From a virus, in IMG/VR virus record IMGVR_UViG_3300027747_003941, positions 1 to 37,647 of that record: a stretch of 37,647 nt of DNA. One strand, 5' to 3'. Each line of letters opens with the position of its first letter. Position 1 is the first letter of the stretch. A program made the position numbers and the translations under genes. A model generated the notes under the pieces. It did not search any database and had not been told where the DNA came from. It saw only the letters and a list, made by a program, of their open reading frames with translations. This document shows, piece after piece, positions 29,792 to 37,167 of this stretch.

Positions 29792-29879
29792 TTTTAAAAT
29801 AAGTAAAAATTTAAATAGCGTTGTAATAATATTTGGTGCAGTAGCAGCAATATTGATTATTAATAAATTAATAAAATAA
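29784..29879 (+). CDS. 31-residue single-helix membrane miniprotein
   Basis: The ATG at 29784 overlaps the end of the proline-rich gene and the TAA at 29877-29879 is one base before the next ATG. The product has one hydrophobic helix (SVVIIFGAVAAILIINKLI) with basic ends. Its exact fit between neighbours supports it. Confidence 0.6.
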   Translation: MDNFKISKNLNSVVIIFGAVAAILIINKLIK

Positions 29880-29880
29880 A

Positions 29881-30207
29881 ATGGAAAAAAATAAAAAAAT
29901 GTTATTGATTGGTGGAGGTATTGCTGCTTTAGGTATTATTACATATCTAATTGTATCAAATAAAAATAAAACTACATCCAACACATCAGTATTAACATCA
30001 GTTGGTAATTGTCCTGCAGGTCAAGTGCCATGTAGTAACAACAAATCAAAATGTTACAACCCATCTTTAACTTATGTTATTGACCCTTGTGCGACTATAA
30101 CCAATACAAAACAAACAAATACAAATACAAATACTACACTCAATCCGATTGCAGAAATCGTTGATGGATTATTTAATTTGTTCAAAAAGAAACCTGCTAC
30201 TACATAA
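29881..30207 (+). CDS. N-terminally anchored small protein, 108 aa
   Basis: Anchor MLLIGGGIAALGIITYLIVS at about 7-26 after a lysine-rich start. The head has CPAGQVPCSNNKSKC, a close cysteine set, and a polar linker of Asn/Thr. The last part INPIAEIVDGLFNLFKKKP-like (TLNPIAEIVDGLFNLFKKK) is amphipathic. Not assigned to a family; it belongs to the series of anchored proteins here. Confidence 0.7.
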   Translation: MEKNKKMLLIGGGIAALGIITYLIVSNKNKTTSNTSVLTSVGNCPAGQVPCSNNKSKCYNPSLTYVIDPCATITNTKQTNTNTNTTLNPIAEIVDGLFNLFKKKPATT

Positions 30208-30233
30208 TAGTAATAGCATGAGAAATTAAAAAT

Positions 30234-30635
30234 ATGAGCAAATTAATAGATAGGCTCACAACAGGAGATGTAATATATACTTCTTGTGTAGAAATTCCTT
30301 TTTGTTATCATTTAGGCATTGTAGTCGATTATGGAAACAGAAAAAGAATATTTCACAACTGCCCCAATAACAAAAACAAATTTGGTGGTAGTGTTTGTTC
30401 TGAATCATACGATACTTTTATGAAAGAAAGAGAAGTAATGAAAATAGTAAGAACAAATGTTAGTGTAGAACAAATTGAAAAAGCATCTCGTAAATGTAAA
30501 AAAGTTGTATGGGATACTTTCTTTTTTAATTGTGAAGACTATATTTTAGAGATAGTTGAAGGTAAAAGGAGGTCCGATTTGAGAGATGCTTGGAAAATAT
30601 CAGCTTTAGGGATTGCAATAATAAGTTTAATGTAA
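30234..30635 (+). CDS. LRAT/NlpC-P60-like (permuted papain fold) protein
   Basis: A 133-residue protein. H26 in CYHLGIVVDYG, H41 in RIFHNCP and C100 in FFFNCEDYI match the H-box, second polar residue and NCE box of the LRAT/H-rev107 group, a circularly permuted NlpC/P60 fold that includes acyltransferases, phospholipases and peptidases. The order (His before Cys) fits that group. The C terminus is weakly hydrophobic (WKISALGIAIISLM) and could attach to a membrane. The function may be cleavage of lipid or peptidoglycan. Context with muralytic genes favours wall or membrane action. Confidence 0.65.
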   Translation: MSKLIDRLTTGDVIYTSCVEIPFCYHLGIVVDYGNRKRIFHNCPNNKNKFGGSVCSESYDTFMKEREVMKIVRTNVSVEQIEKASRKCKKVVWDTFFFNCEDYILEIVEGKRRSDLRDAWKISALGIAIISLM

Positions 30636-30645
30636 ATTTACAAAT

Positions 30646-30999
30646 ATGAAAATAGAAAATATTTTAATTGGTGGTTTGATAGGAGGGATTATTGCCTATT
30701 TTATACTAAAACCTAAAAAGACTGCAAATGCAAGTGGTACATGTACTTGTAATCAAATACCTTGTAATTGTAGAAATACAAATTTAACTTCTCATTTCAA
30801 AGATGAATTAAGCAAAGCACAAGCAAAATTTGTAGATTTTGATGCAGAAAGTGATAATTTTAGCAAAGACCCTGATGCACCTCAATCACAACCCTACATT
30901 GTTACTTATGGTAATCCAAATATAAGTGGTGTGCCGGTCCATGCAGGTTTTTCATATCCTAACAAGGAACTTTTTAATGTATCACCTTTCAAGCATTAG
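30646..30999 (+). CDS. N-terminally anchored small protein, 117 aa
   Basis: Anchor IENILIGGLIGGIIAYFILK then PKK, as in neighbours. A short cysteine cluster follows (CTCNQIPCNC) and a polar domain (FKDELSKAQAKFVDFDAESD) with a C-terminal segment GVPVHAGFSYPNKELF. No family found. Confidence 0.7.
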   Translation: MKIENILIGGLIGGIIAYFILKPKKTANASGTCTCNQIPCNCRNTNLTSHFKDELSKAQAKFVDFDAESDNFSKDPDAPQSQPYIVTYGNPNISGVPVHAGFSYPNKELFNVSPFKH

Positions 31000-31001
31000 T
31001 A

Positions 31002-31397
31002 ATGGCAGGTAAATTACCAAATTCAAGTGTTAAAGCTCCAGACCCTTTTCAGGCGGCTGCCCAAGTCATTAATGGCACGGTTCAACAATTATTTCAAAAT
31101 AAAATATACAAGGCTCAAGCAGAACAAATTAATATGCAAAGTCGGCTTGACCAACTTAGCAATTCTCAACAATATGCTTTATCACTAAAACTACAAGCTG
31201 CACAAACTGATTCTGAAAGATTCAGGATTATGCAAGACGCTGTTTCAAAAATAGATGTTGCAACAATTGAAGGTAATGCTTCAATATTATCTGCTTCAGT
31301 TACGGCAAATTCAAAAAATACTACAACTATTCTAATAGTGGTAACGGCAGGAATAGCTTTATTAATTGGTGCGTATTATGTAATAAATAAAGACTAA
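31002..31397 (+). CDS. Coiled-coil protein with C-terminal membrane anchor, 131 aa
   Basis: Helical, Gln/Ala-rich body (AAAQVINGTVQQLFQNKIYK, QYALSLKLQAAQTDSERFRI), probably a coiled coil, with a tail helix ILIVVTAGIALLIGAYYVIN at about 107-127. The overall design is the same as at 13271 and 31399. Two bases separate it from the previous gene. Confidence 0.7.
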   Translation: MAGKLPNSSVKAPDPFQAAAQVINGTVQQLFQNKIYKAQAEQINMQSRLDQLSNSQQYALSLKLQAAQTDSERFRIMQDAVSKIDVATIEGNASILSASVTANSKNTTTILIVVTAGIALLIGAYYVINKD

Positions 31398-31398
31398 A

Positions 31399-32094
31399 AT
31401 GGCAACTTCACTAAATAAATTTATGTACGGAGCTGATGATGATGCAAATTTAAGGGCTCAATTATTAGCAGTTACGAATTTACTTGGATGCAATTCAGAC
31501 CAACAACAATGGTTATCCTTTTTCAGTAATCCCACAAATATTGCTGGTATGAAAGAGGCTAATGCTAAATATGGTATACCTGCAAAAAATAGACAATCAT
31601 ATCATACAGGTTTAGGAATGTTTGGCACTTGGCATGACTTCTGCGATTGGGGCGATGTATTTAGATTTTATTATTATTCTAAAATTGCACAAGATTATCC
31701 AACATTAAATCCTGATGTAAAATCTAATTGTAATGTTATTAAGGGCTATATACAAGGTCTTGAAAATGAAAAAGTTAATGTAGATAAAGAGTTCACAATT
31801 AAAAATGATAATGAAAGGAGAGTTAGACAATTAGAAGTCATTAATGAAAAACTTAATGATTTTAATAGCCTTTACGCTACTATGAGTTGTGATACTTGGA
31901 TAGCAGACCAAGATAGAATTAAGGTAGAAGCAGCAAGAACAAAAGCATTAAAACAATCAGAAGCAAGTAATATAGCAGTTTATCAACAAACTGCACAACA
32001 ATCGTCTACAAGTACAACCAAGATAGCATTGTATGTTTTAGGGGGTGTAGCCGTGCTAATAACAATAATTATATTAACAAAGAAAAAAGAGTAA
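31399..32094 (+). CDS. C-terminally anchored protein, 231 aa
   Basis: An ectodomain of about 180 residues (NLRAQLLAVTNLLGCNSDQQ, SYHTGLGMFGTWHDFCDWGD, DVKSNCNVIKGYIQGLENEK), with cysteines that could pair, a helical neck, and a membrane helix at about 208-227 (IALYVLGGVAVLITIIIL) followed by KKKE. Not recognised. One base separates it from the previous gene, and another start (32096) follows immediately. Confidence 0.7.
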   Translation: MATSLNKFMYGADDDANLRAQLLAVTNLLGCNSDQQQWLSFFSNPTNIAGMKEANAKYGIPAKNRQSYHTGLGMFGTWHDFCDWGDVFRFYYYSKIAQDYPTLNPDVKSNCNVIKGYIQGLENEKVNVDKEFTIKNDNERRVRQLEVINEKLNDFNSLYATMSCDTWIADQDRIKVEAARTKALKQSEASNIAVYQQTAQQSSTSTTKIALYVLGGVAVLITIIILTKKKE

Positions 32095-32095
32095 A

Positions 32096-32173
32096 ATGGT
32101 AACTGTAACTGATAATTCAGTATTAAGAACGGAAATACAAAAAGAGATAAATTTTAAAAAAAATGTCAAATAA
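32096..32173 (+). CDS. 25-residue possible miniprotein
   Basis: A short frame from the ATG at 32096, one base after the previous stop, to a TAA inside the next start region. The product is polar (VTVTDNSVLRTEIQKEI) with no helix anchor. Support is limited to position. Confidence 0.35.
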   Translation: MVTVTDNSVLRTEIQKEINFKKNVK

Positions 32174-32288
32174 CTCTAAAATATTGATTGCCACTTTAGT
32201 AGGGATAGCTCTTATAAATTTTTATCTTCAACATAAATCAGGTAAGAAATTAGATGAAATAAAAAGCATAATAAAATCAAACAACTAA
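32163..32288 (+). CDS. 41-residue single-helix membrane miniprotein
   Basis: One hydrophobic helix (ILIATLVGIALINFYLQ) and a basic helical tail (KSGKKLDEIKSIIKSNN). It lies between two genes of the same type with a three-base gap to the next ATG. Same architecture as the neighbouring anchors without a head domain. Confidence 0.6.
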   Translation: MSNNSKILIATLVGIALINFYLQHKSGKKLDEIKSIIKSNN

Positions 32289-32291
32289 ATT

Positions 32292-32684
32292 ATGGAAAAA
32301 CAAACAAAAATATTATTAGGATTAGCTGCGGCAGGAGTCGTGGCTTATCTTGTTTTTAAGCCTAAAAAGGCAGTAGTTCAAAATACAACTGACCCATATT
32401 TATGTCCTCAAGGTTATAAATTGACTGCAAAGCCGATGGGCTTAAGTTCTATGATAGTTTGTGAAGATTCAAATAACAATCAAGCAGATAAAATAGTTAA
32501 CCCAAACTATGACAAAAACAAAGTAATAATTCCTACTAAAAATAAGGATGTTCCTATGTCTAATATAGATTGGAAACATTTAATGGACAAGGTTGATAAT
32601 GCTTGTATAGAAGACCCAAATTCATATAATTGTTATGTATCAAAAGGTGGTGGGTTTATGCCAATTCTAAAAAATCAAGGATAA
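32292..32684 (+). CDS. Anchored protein of a paralogous trio, member 1 (130 aa)
   Basis: Anchor TKILLGLAAAGVVAYLVF then KPKKAV, almost identical to the next gene. The head has CPQGYKLTAKPMG with a second cysteine at IVCEDSN and a further pair near the end (NACIEDPNSYNCYVSKGG), which may form disulfides. No known family. The stop overlaps the next start (TAATG). Confidence 0.72.
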   Translation: MEKQTKILLGLAAAGVVAYLVFKPKKAVVQNTTDPYLCPQGYKLTAKPMGLSSMIVCEDSNNNQADKIVNPNYDKNKVIIPTKNKDVPMSNIDWKHLMDKVDNACIEDPNSYNCYVSKGGGFMPILKNQG

Positions 32685-33139
32685 TGGAAAGAAATACAAA
32701 AATATTAATAGGATTAGCTTTGGCAGGTGTTGTCGCTTATCTTGTTTTTAAGCCTAAAAAGGCAGTAACTAAATCTAATTTACCTCCTTTTAATGATTTC
32801 CCTGACATGAGTAAAATTCTTTCAAATCATATAAATCCAATTCCATATGGAGATGAAAATAATTTTATTTATAAATATAAAGTAATTAAACCTATTAGTT
32901 TTGGAAGTGGCTATTTTAGTGATAATACATCTTTTAATAGTTTAGCACCTAAAGTTGGGGATATTATAGAAACTAATGGAGCAGAAATTTTACCTCAATA
33001 TATGGCAGGTGGCGGTATAGCTTATCCATATCAAATTTGTATAACACCTTTATATCATAGTATCCAAGATAAAGAATGTCATGATGTTTTAATTCCTTAT
33101 GATTCTTTAGAAAATTTAGGACAAATTATTTATACCTAA
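32684..33139 (+). CDS. Anchored protein of a paralogous trio, member 2 (151 aa)
   Basis: I start at 32684, where TAATG couples it to the previous stop. The anchor TKILIGLALAGVVAYLVF then KPKKAV is shared with member 1 even at DNA level, but the head is unrelated (YKYKVIKPISFGSGYF, PKVGDIIETNGAEIL, PYQICITPLYHSI), looking like a small beta domain. The stop overlaps the next start (TAATG). Confidence 0.72.
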   Translation: MERNTKILIGLALAGVVAYLVFKPKKAVTKSNLPPFNDFPDMSKILSNHINPIPYGDENNFIYKYKVIKPISFGSGYFSDNTSFNSLAPKVGDIIETNGAEILPQYMAGGGIAYPYQICITPLYHSIQDKECHDVLIPYDSLENLGQIIYT

Positions 33140-33585
33140 TGGGAAAACAAACAAAAATATTAATAGGATTAGCTGCGGCAGGTGTCGTGGCTTTTGCTTT
33201 ATGGAGAAACTTTGGAGTTAAATCTACAGGTTCTATAGTTTTAAATTCTCCGCTTGGAACTACTAATGATACGAGTAACGAACAAAAAGAATTGATTGAA
33301 AAAATAAAGAATGTTGGAAATCCTAAAGAAGGCGATACAATAATCACATCATTTGGTAAAAACAAATTTTCAAATGGTGTTTGGACAAAATATGCAGAAG
33401 TGTGGCAGGGATTTGCAAATGAACAAAAAAATAAATGTCCTAATGGATATAGATATGTAAAATATCCTTTGATTAAAGGATTTAAAGAACATATGTCTGA
33501 TATTTATGGTGGTAAATGCGTTGAAAATGACGTAAATATCACTATAGAAGACGAACAAATACATCCTGCACCAAAATTCAAATAA
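33139..33585 (+). CDS. Anchored protein of a paralogous trio, member 3 (148 aa)
   Basis: Anchor TKILIGLAAAGVVAFALWRN. The head has a polar linker, then EGDTIITSFGKNKFSNGVW and CPNGYRYVKYPLIKG, the latter comparable to CPQGYK of member 1, with another cysteine in GGKCVEND. Not assigned. The trio suggests duplication followed by exchange of heads. Confidence 0.7.
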   Translation: MGKQTKILIGLAAAGVVAFALWRNFGVKSTGSIVLNSPLGTTNDTSNEQKELIEKIKNVGNPKEGDTIITSFGKNKFSNGVWTKYAEVWQGFANEQKNKCPNGYRYVKYPLIKGFKEHMSDIYGGKCVENDVNITIEDEQIHPAPKFK

Positions 33586-33596
33586 AAATTCATAAA

Positions 33597-33758
33597 ATGA
33601 CAGAATCACAAAAATTAATATCATCATTAGCTTATACAGGTGCAGCTTTTTTATTCTTAAGCAGTTTTTGGATAGAAGATAAACAAATTGCTGTGAATAG
33701 AAGAATTGTATCTTTTGTAGCTTTAGGAGTAGGTTTATACTTCACAAAAACAAAATAA
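33597..33758 (+). CDS. 53-residue two-helix membrane miniprotein
   Basis: Two hydrophobic segments (SSLAYTGAAFLFLSSFW and IVSFVALGVGLYFT) with a short charged connection (IEDKQIAVNRR). Hairpin topology, which might be holin-like or structural. It occupies the gap between two other anchored proteins with no overlap. Confidence 0.6.
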   Translation: MTESQKLISSLAYTGAAFLFLSSFWIEDKQIAVNRRIVSFVALGVGLYFTKTK

Positions 33759-33773
33759 TTTAAATCAAACAAC

Positions 33774-33908
33774 ATGACAAACAAAACAAAAATGTGGTTA
33801 GGCGTAGCAGCATTAGCAGCTATTGCTTATTATTTCTTAGTGTGGGAAAAAAGTGCTACTGACCAAGCAAACGATGCAGCCAAAAAAAATTATGTAACTA
33901 ATTATTAA
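33774..33908 (+). CDS. 44-residue single-helix membrane miniprotein
   Basis: Anchor MWLGVAALAAIAYYFLVW preceded by TNKTK, then a short charged tail (EKSATDQANDAAKK). The leader AAATCAAACAAC is like those of neighbouring genes. Same anchor pattern as the larger proteins. Confidence 0.6.
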   Translation: MTNKTKMWLGVAALAAIAYYFLVWEKSATDQANDAAKKNYVTNY

Positions 33909-33915
33909 ATTTTAT

Positions 33916-34194
33916 ATGAATAAAGAATTAAAATTAACTATAGGACTAATTGCTGTAACAGCTTTAGGGTATTATTTATGGAAACAAAGTCAAAAAACAA
34001 CACCCGTAGTAACATCTACAAGTGTTGAGCCAACTCCACCTGTATCTACAATGCCTGTTACTCCTGTAGAGAGCATGCCAGCACCAACATCTAATTTTAT
34101 AGATACAAAGTCAATCTTTGCACCTTATGCAAACATGGCTGCAGCTCCTTCAGGAGGTTTTTTCGATAGTCAAAAGGCAAAACTTAACTATTAA
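33916..34194 (+). CDS. N-terminally anchored small protein, 92 aa
   Basis: Anchor LKLTIGLIAVTALGYYLWKQ, then a Pro/Thr-rich linker (SVEPTPPVSTMPVTPVESMP) and a short terminal segment (NFIDTKSIFAPYANMAAAPS). It stops one base before the lysozyme start region. No family. Confidence 0.7.
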   Translation: MNKELKLTIGLIAVTALGYYLWKQSQKTTPVVTSTSVEPTPPVSTMPVTPVESMPAPTSNFIDTKSIFAPYANMAAAPSGGFFDSQKAKLNY

Positions 34195-34195
34195 G

Positions 34196-34843
34196 ATGAA
34201 CAAAGATAATGCTATAAGTATAGCTATGGATTTTATCAAGCAATGGGAACAGCTTGGTTTAAAGAGTGAAAATGGTGGTCATTATACACCACTACAAGCA
34301 AGTTCACTTTCTCCTGAAACTTTATTATACGCTTATCCTGATGGAAAATCATATAGTATTGGATGGGGGACTTACAATAAATTTCCTTCAGATGGTTCAA
34401 AAATTACGGCTAATACAATAATTAATAAAGAAAAAGCTGATTCTGAATTTGAAGACGAAGTTTTATACTTAATAATTCCTGCAATTGATAATCAAATTAC
34501 AAGAGACTTAAACGAAAACGAATATGCCGCTTTAGTAAGTTTTGCTTATAATGCAGGGCCTAATGCTCTTAAATATAATGGACTAATTGATGCAGTTAAT
34601 AACGGAGGGGATGTTGTTGGTATTCTAAAGAGAACAGCCCTTACAGACCAACAAACAGGTAAAATATCTAATGGCTTGGTAAATCGTAGAAAAGACGAAG
34701 CAGCTTTATATTCAGGTGAAAGAAATGCTTTGTATTCATATTATTTAAGGAATGCTTCAACAATAAATTACGCTGTAATAGGCGTGGTATTAATTGGGTT
34801 ATCAGGATATATATACTATTTAAAAAGAAAAAAATTATTTTAG
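34196..34843 (+). CDS. GH24 (T4-type) lysozyme with C-terminal membrane anchor
   Basis: A 215-residue enzyme. E18 in FIKQWEQLG is the expected catalytic glutamate. YPDGKSYSIGWGTYN near 47-61 supplies the aspartate and the GxGT-like strand. EYAALVSFAYNAGPNAL near 103-119 and NGLVNRRKDEAALYSG near 160-175 are typical of phage GH24 lysozymes. A hydrophobic helix follows (about 191-208: YAVIGVVLIGLSGYIYYL), ending KRKKLF. Free endolysins lack this; an anchor suggests action from a membrane or a virion. I start at 34196; the upstream in-frame region belongs to the previous gene. Confidence 0.87.
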   Translation: MNKDNAISIAMDFIKQWEQLGLKSENGGHYTPLQASSLSPETLLYAYPDGKSYSIGWGTYNKFPSDGSKITANTIINKEKADSEFEDEVLYLIIPAIDNQITRDLNENEYAALVSFAYNAGPNALKYNGLIDAVNNGGDVVGILKRTALTDQQTGKISNGLVNRRKDEAALYSGERNALYSYYLRNASTINYAVIGVVLIGLSGYIYYLKRKKLF

Positions 34844-34844
34844 A

Positions 34845-35504
34845 ATGATAACAGGAAAACAACTAAAAGCAATTTGTACAACTTTAAAACAAGAAAGAGC
34901 TGACGAAATAGCTGAACTGATGAATAAATCATTCCCTAAGTATAAAATAGACACTCCTATAAGAATACAGGCCTTTATTGCTCAAGTAGCTCACGAAAGT
35001 GGTGAATTTACAATAAAAACAGAGAGTTTGTATTATACCACTCCCGAAAGAATTTGTGCTATATGGCCTTCAAGATTCAATATGGATGGTTCAAATAAAA
35101 AATTAAATGCACACGATTATGTGAAAAATCAAGAAAAATTGGCGAATACTGTATATGCCAATAGAATGGGTAATGGCGATTTTGCAAGTGGAGATGGGTT
35201 TAGATATAGAGGTGGTGGTAATATGCAGCTTACAGGTAAGGAATCATATGAAAAATATGCTAAATACGTTGGTAAAGATGTTAGGGAAACAGCAGACTTA
35301 GTAAGAAGTACCGATGAATATGCTTTAGATTCAGCTTGTTGGGAGTTTGCTATAGATAAGCAACTAAACGATGAGGCTGATAGAGGAGAATTCATCACAA
35401 TCACAAAAAAAATTAATGGTGGTACTATTGGGATTGAGGAAAGGCAAAAATATTACGCAAGAGCAAAAACAAATATTGTTTCAATATCCGATAACATAGC
35501 ATAA
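34845..35504 (+). CDS. GH19 chitinase-like muralytic enzyme
   Basis: A 219-residue GH19 protein. FIAQVAHESGEF near 44-55 has the catalytic glutamate (E51). GFRYRGGGNMQLTGKESY near 118-135 and ITKKINGGTIGIEERQKYY near 189-207 are strong family marks. GH19 members in phages cut peptidoglycan. There is no membrane helix or signal peptide. It is one base after the anchored lysozyme and its stop overlaps the next start (TAATG). Two different wall-cutting enzymes side by side may serve entry and release separately. Confidence 0.9.
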   Translation: MITGKQLKAICTTLKQERADEIAELMNKSFPKYKIDTPIRIQAFIAQVAHESGEFTIKTESLYYTTPERICAIWPSRFNMDGSNKKLNAHDYVKNQEKLANTVYANRMGNGDFASGDGFRYRGGGNMQLTGKESYEKYAKYVGKDVRETADLVRSTDEYALDSACWEFAIDKQLNDEADRGEFITITKKINGGTIGIEERQKYYARAKTNIVSISDNIA

Positions 35505-36202
35505 TGGAAAAATCAACAAAAATTATAATTGGATTAGGTATTTTAGGTTTATTAGGGTACTTAATTTTCAAAAAAAAGTCTTCACCTAAAAATATTACTA
35601 CTGTAAAAAAAGTAGTAACACCAAAAAAATCTATTACTCCTATTGAGCCTGTACCTTCAGAGCCTTTGCCTATTAATACACCTATAGTTCCTTCTGTACC
35701 TGTTATAGAACCTGAACCTATAGTTGAAAACCCAATTATACATCCTAAAACAGGTAAAATAGTTCCTCCAATTACTAAAAAACCTGAAATACCTGAAAAT
35801 CCTATATCACTACCCGATTTACCACCAATAGTAATTGATTATAGTAATTTAAATCCAAACATAGGTTCATCTTTAGTGAATACAAATGTTGTCAATACTG
35901 ACCCTTATGCCAATTGTAAAACACAAAAAGAGTGGGATACTATAAAAATGAAAGGAGGTTATGTTCCTAATAATCCGTGTATAATATTTGAAGGTACATC
36001 AAGTGGTCAAACAGGAGGTAGCTTTGATATGAAAACTACAAAAGATACAACTTTAGAAAATGTTAATGCAACACTAAATGATTTGATGAAACAAGGGAAA
36101 GACTATACAAATATTTATACTCCTGGGTCATTTGGAGGAGAAAGACAAAACTTAAGAGAAGGAATCGACCCGTATGGATATGGAGGCGTTGCATCAGCAT
36201 AA
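35504..36202 (+). CDS. Anchored proline-rich protein, 232 aa
   Basis: Anchor TKIIIGLGILGLLGYLIF then KKKSS. A long Pro-rich section (PIEPVPSEPLPINTPIVPSV and onward, residues about 45-115) should form a stiff extended rod. The C-terminal region has CKTQKEWDTIKMKGGYVPNN and ends with a Gly-rich segment. Comparable in plan to the proline-rich gene at 28598. Confidence 0.72.
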   Translation: MEKSTKIIIGLGILGLLGYLIFKKKSSPKNITTVKKVVTPKKSITPIEPVPSEPLPINTPIVPSVPVIEPEPIVENPIIHPKTGKIVPPITKKPEIPENPISLPDLPPIVIDYSNLNPNIGSSLVNTNVVNTDPYANCKTQKEWDTIKMKGGYVPNNPCIIFEGTSSGQTGGSFDMKTTKDTTLENVNATLNDLMKQGKDYTNIYTPGSFGGERQNLREGIDPYGYGGVASA

Positions 36203-36211
36203 TCTCATTAT

Positions 36212-36742
36212 ATGAACGTTTTTAATAAATACGCAATTTCAGGCGAGTTCTTTTATCAAGTAGGTTCGGTTTACACTAAGAAGCCTTGGAAAATGCCAAC
36301 ATATGAAAACGTTGAAGAATTATTAAATGAAATAAAAAATATTTCACCATACGATATGTATTTAGTAGGTGGTGTTGTCAATGGTAAAATAGGGAATACT
36401 TGGGATATAGACATAATTGTAACAGGTCCAATTGTCTATCAAGAATTTGAGGATGTGATTCATAATATTTATGACATTTCATTAAATAAATACAGACTAT
36501 TAGTAGACATAAGATGGATAAATAAATCTATTGATAGATTACAATATTTAATTGATAATAAATTATCAGAAACATATAAAAGTGTTAGATTTGGATATTA
36601 TTTGAAAAAAATAGGAGATGAAGTTTCAGAAATTAATCTTTTTGAAAATTCAAAAAAATTAACTGATTATTTGATTGAAAGAGAAGTAACTTTTCCAACT
36701 GAAAAATCATTGACAACTAATAATAATTTTATACGAATTTAA
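36212..36742 (+). CDS. Polymerase-beta-superfamily nucleotidyltransferase
   Basis: A 176-residue protein. MYLVGGVVNGKIGNTWDIDI (residues 49-68) gives GG at 53-54 and the aspartates D65 and D67; LLVDIRW provides the third at D99. These are the three metal ligands of the minimal nucleotidyltransferase fold, used for transfer of NMP to RNA ends, antibiotics or proteins. No partner antitoxin or RNA-binding domain is seen. The role in this virus is unknown; tRNA modification or protein nucleotidylation are options, and the next tRNA-like gene is only 312 bases away. Confidence 0.75.
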   Translation: MNVFNKYAISGEFFYQVGSVYTKKPWKMPTYENVEELLNEIKNISPYDMYLVGGVVNGKIGNTWDIDIIVTGPIVYQEFEDVIHNIYDISLNKYRLLVDIRWINKSIDRLQYLIDNKLSETYKSVRFGYYLKKIGDEVSEINLFENSKKLTDYLIEREVTFPTEKSLTTNNNFIRI

Positions 36743-36756
36743 TAAAAACAATTTTT

Positions 36757-37032
36757 ATGAAACAAATGATAAATTGGTTTATAGGTTTTTTTGATTCAAC
36801 AAATGAAAAATCATCAAGTAAAAGGTTAGTAGGAATATTAGGTGCATTTTCTTTATTTTATACTTTATTACGACATAAAATAGAATCAGATTCTGTTATG
36901 AATACACTAATTTGGGCTATTGTATTAGTAATTTGCGTTTCTTTAGGATTAGCATCAGTAAAGGATTTTTCAGGGCTGATTGGTAAATTTAAAGGTGATA
37001 AAACAAATGATTCAGAATCACCATCAAAGTAA
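36757..37032 (+). CDS. Two-helix membrane protein, holin-like, 91 aa
   Basis: Short amphipathic start (MINWFIGFFDSTN), a charged segment, helix 1 (VGILGAFSLFYTLL), a polar loop (RHKIESDSVM) and helix 2 (TLIWAIVLVICVSLGLAS), then a soluble tail ending in ESPSK. The pattern fits small holins that act with lytic enzymes upstream, but it is not diagnostic. Confidence 0.65.
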   Translation: MKQMINWFIGFFDSTNEKSSSKRLVGILGAFSLFYTLLRHKIESDSVMNTLIWAIVLVICVSLGLASVKDFSGLIGKFKGDKTNDSESPSK

Positions 37033-37053
37033 TAATATAATAAACTAATAATA

Positions 37054-37160
37054 TGTAGGGTGGTGAAATAGGATAGGGGTAACCCAATCGTGGCAAACAC
37101 ACTTCTCAGTCTCGGAAGCGGAGTTAAAACTCTCTGAAGGTTCGAATCCTTCCCCTACAG
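37054..37160 (+). tRNA. Aberrant class II tRNA-like gene (Leu-like)
   Basis: The acceptor stem is TGTAGGG/CCCTACA with discriminator G at 37160. The T arm is GAAGG-TTCGAAT-CCTTC. The long variable arm is GGAGT-TAAA-ACTCT, and the D stem is GTG/CAC. The anticodon stem CTTCT/GGAAG encloses the loop CAGTCTC, so position 33 is A instead of T and the triplet at 34-36 would be GTC. The D loop has an 18-base insert (37072-37089) that itself folds as GAT-A-GGG, GTAA tetraloop, CCC-A-ATC. Removing it leaves a normal Leu-type D arm. It may be a decayed tRNA or one with a special role. CCA is not encoded. Confidence 0.6.
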
Positions 37161-37167
37161 CAACAGA

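Noticed and set aside
34118-34195. Longer start for the lysozyme
   Set aside because: It would overlap the previous anchored protein by 77 bases; the start at 34196 fits both the spacing and the GH24 N terminus.
1053-37160. tRNA-flanked region as an integrated island with attL and attR
   Set aside because: The two tRNAs differ and the shared trailer shows compensated substitutions rather than an exact direct repeat; no integrase is present.
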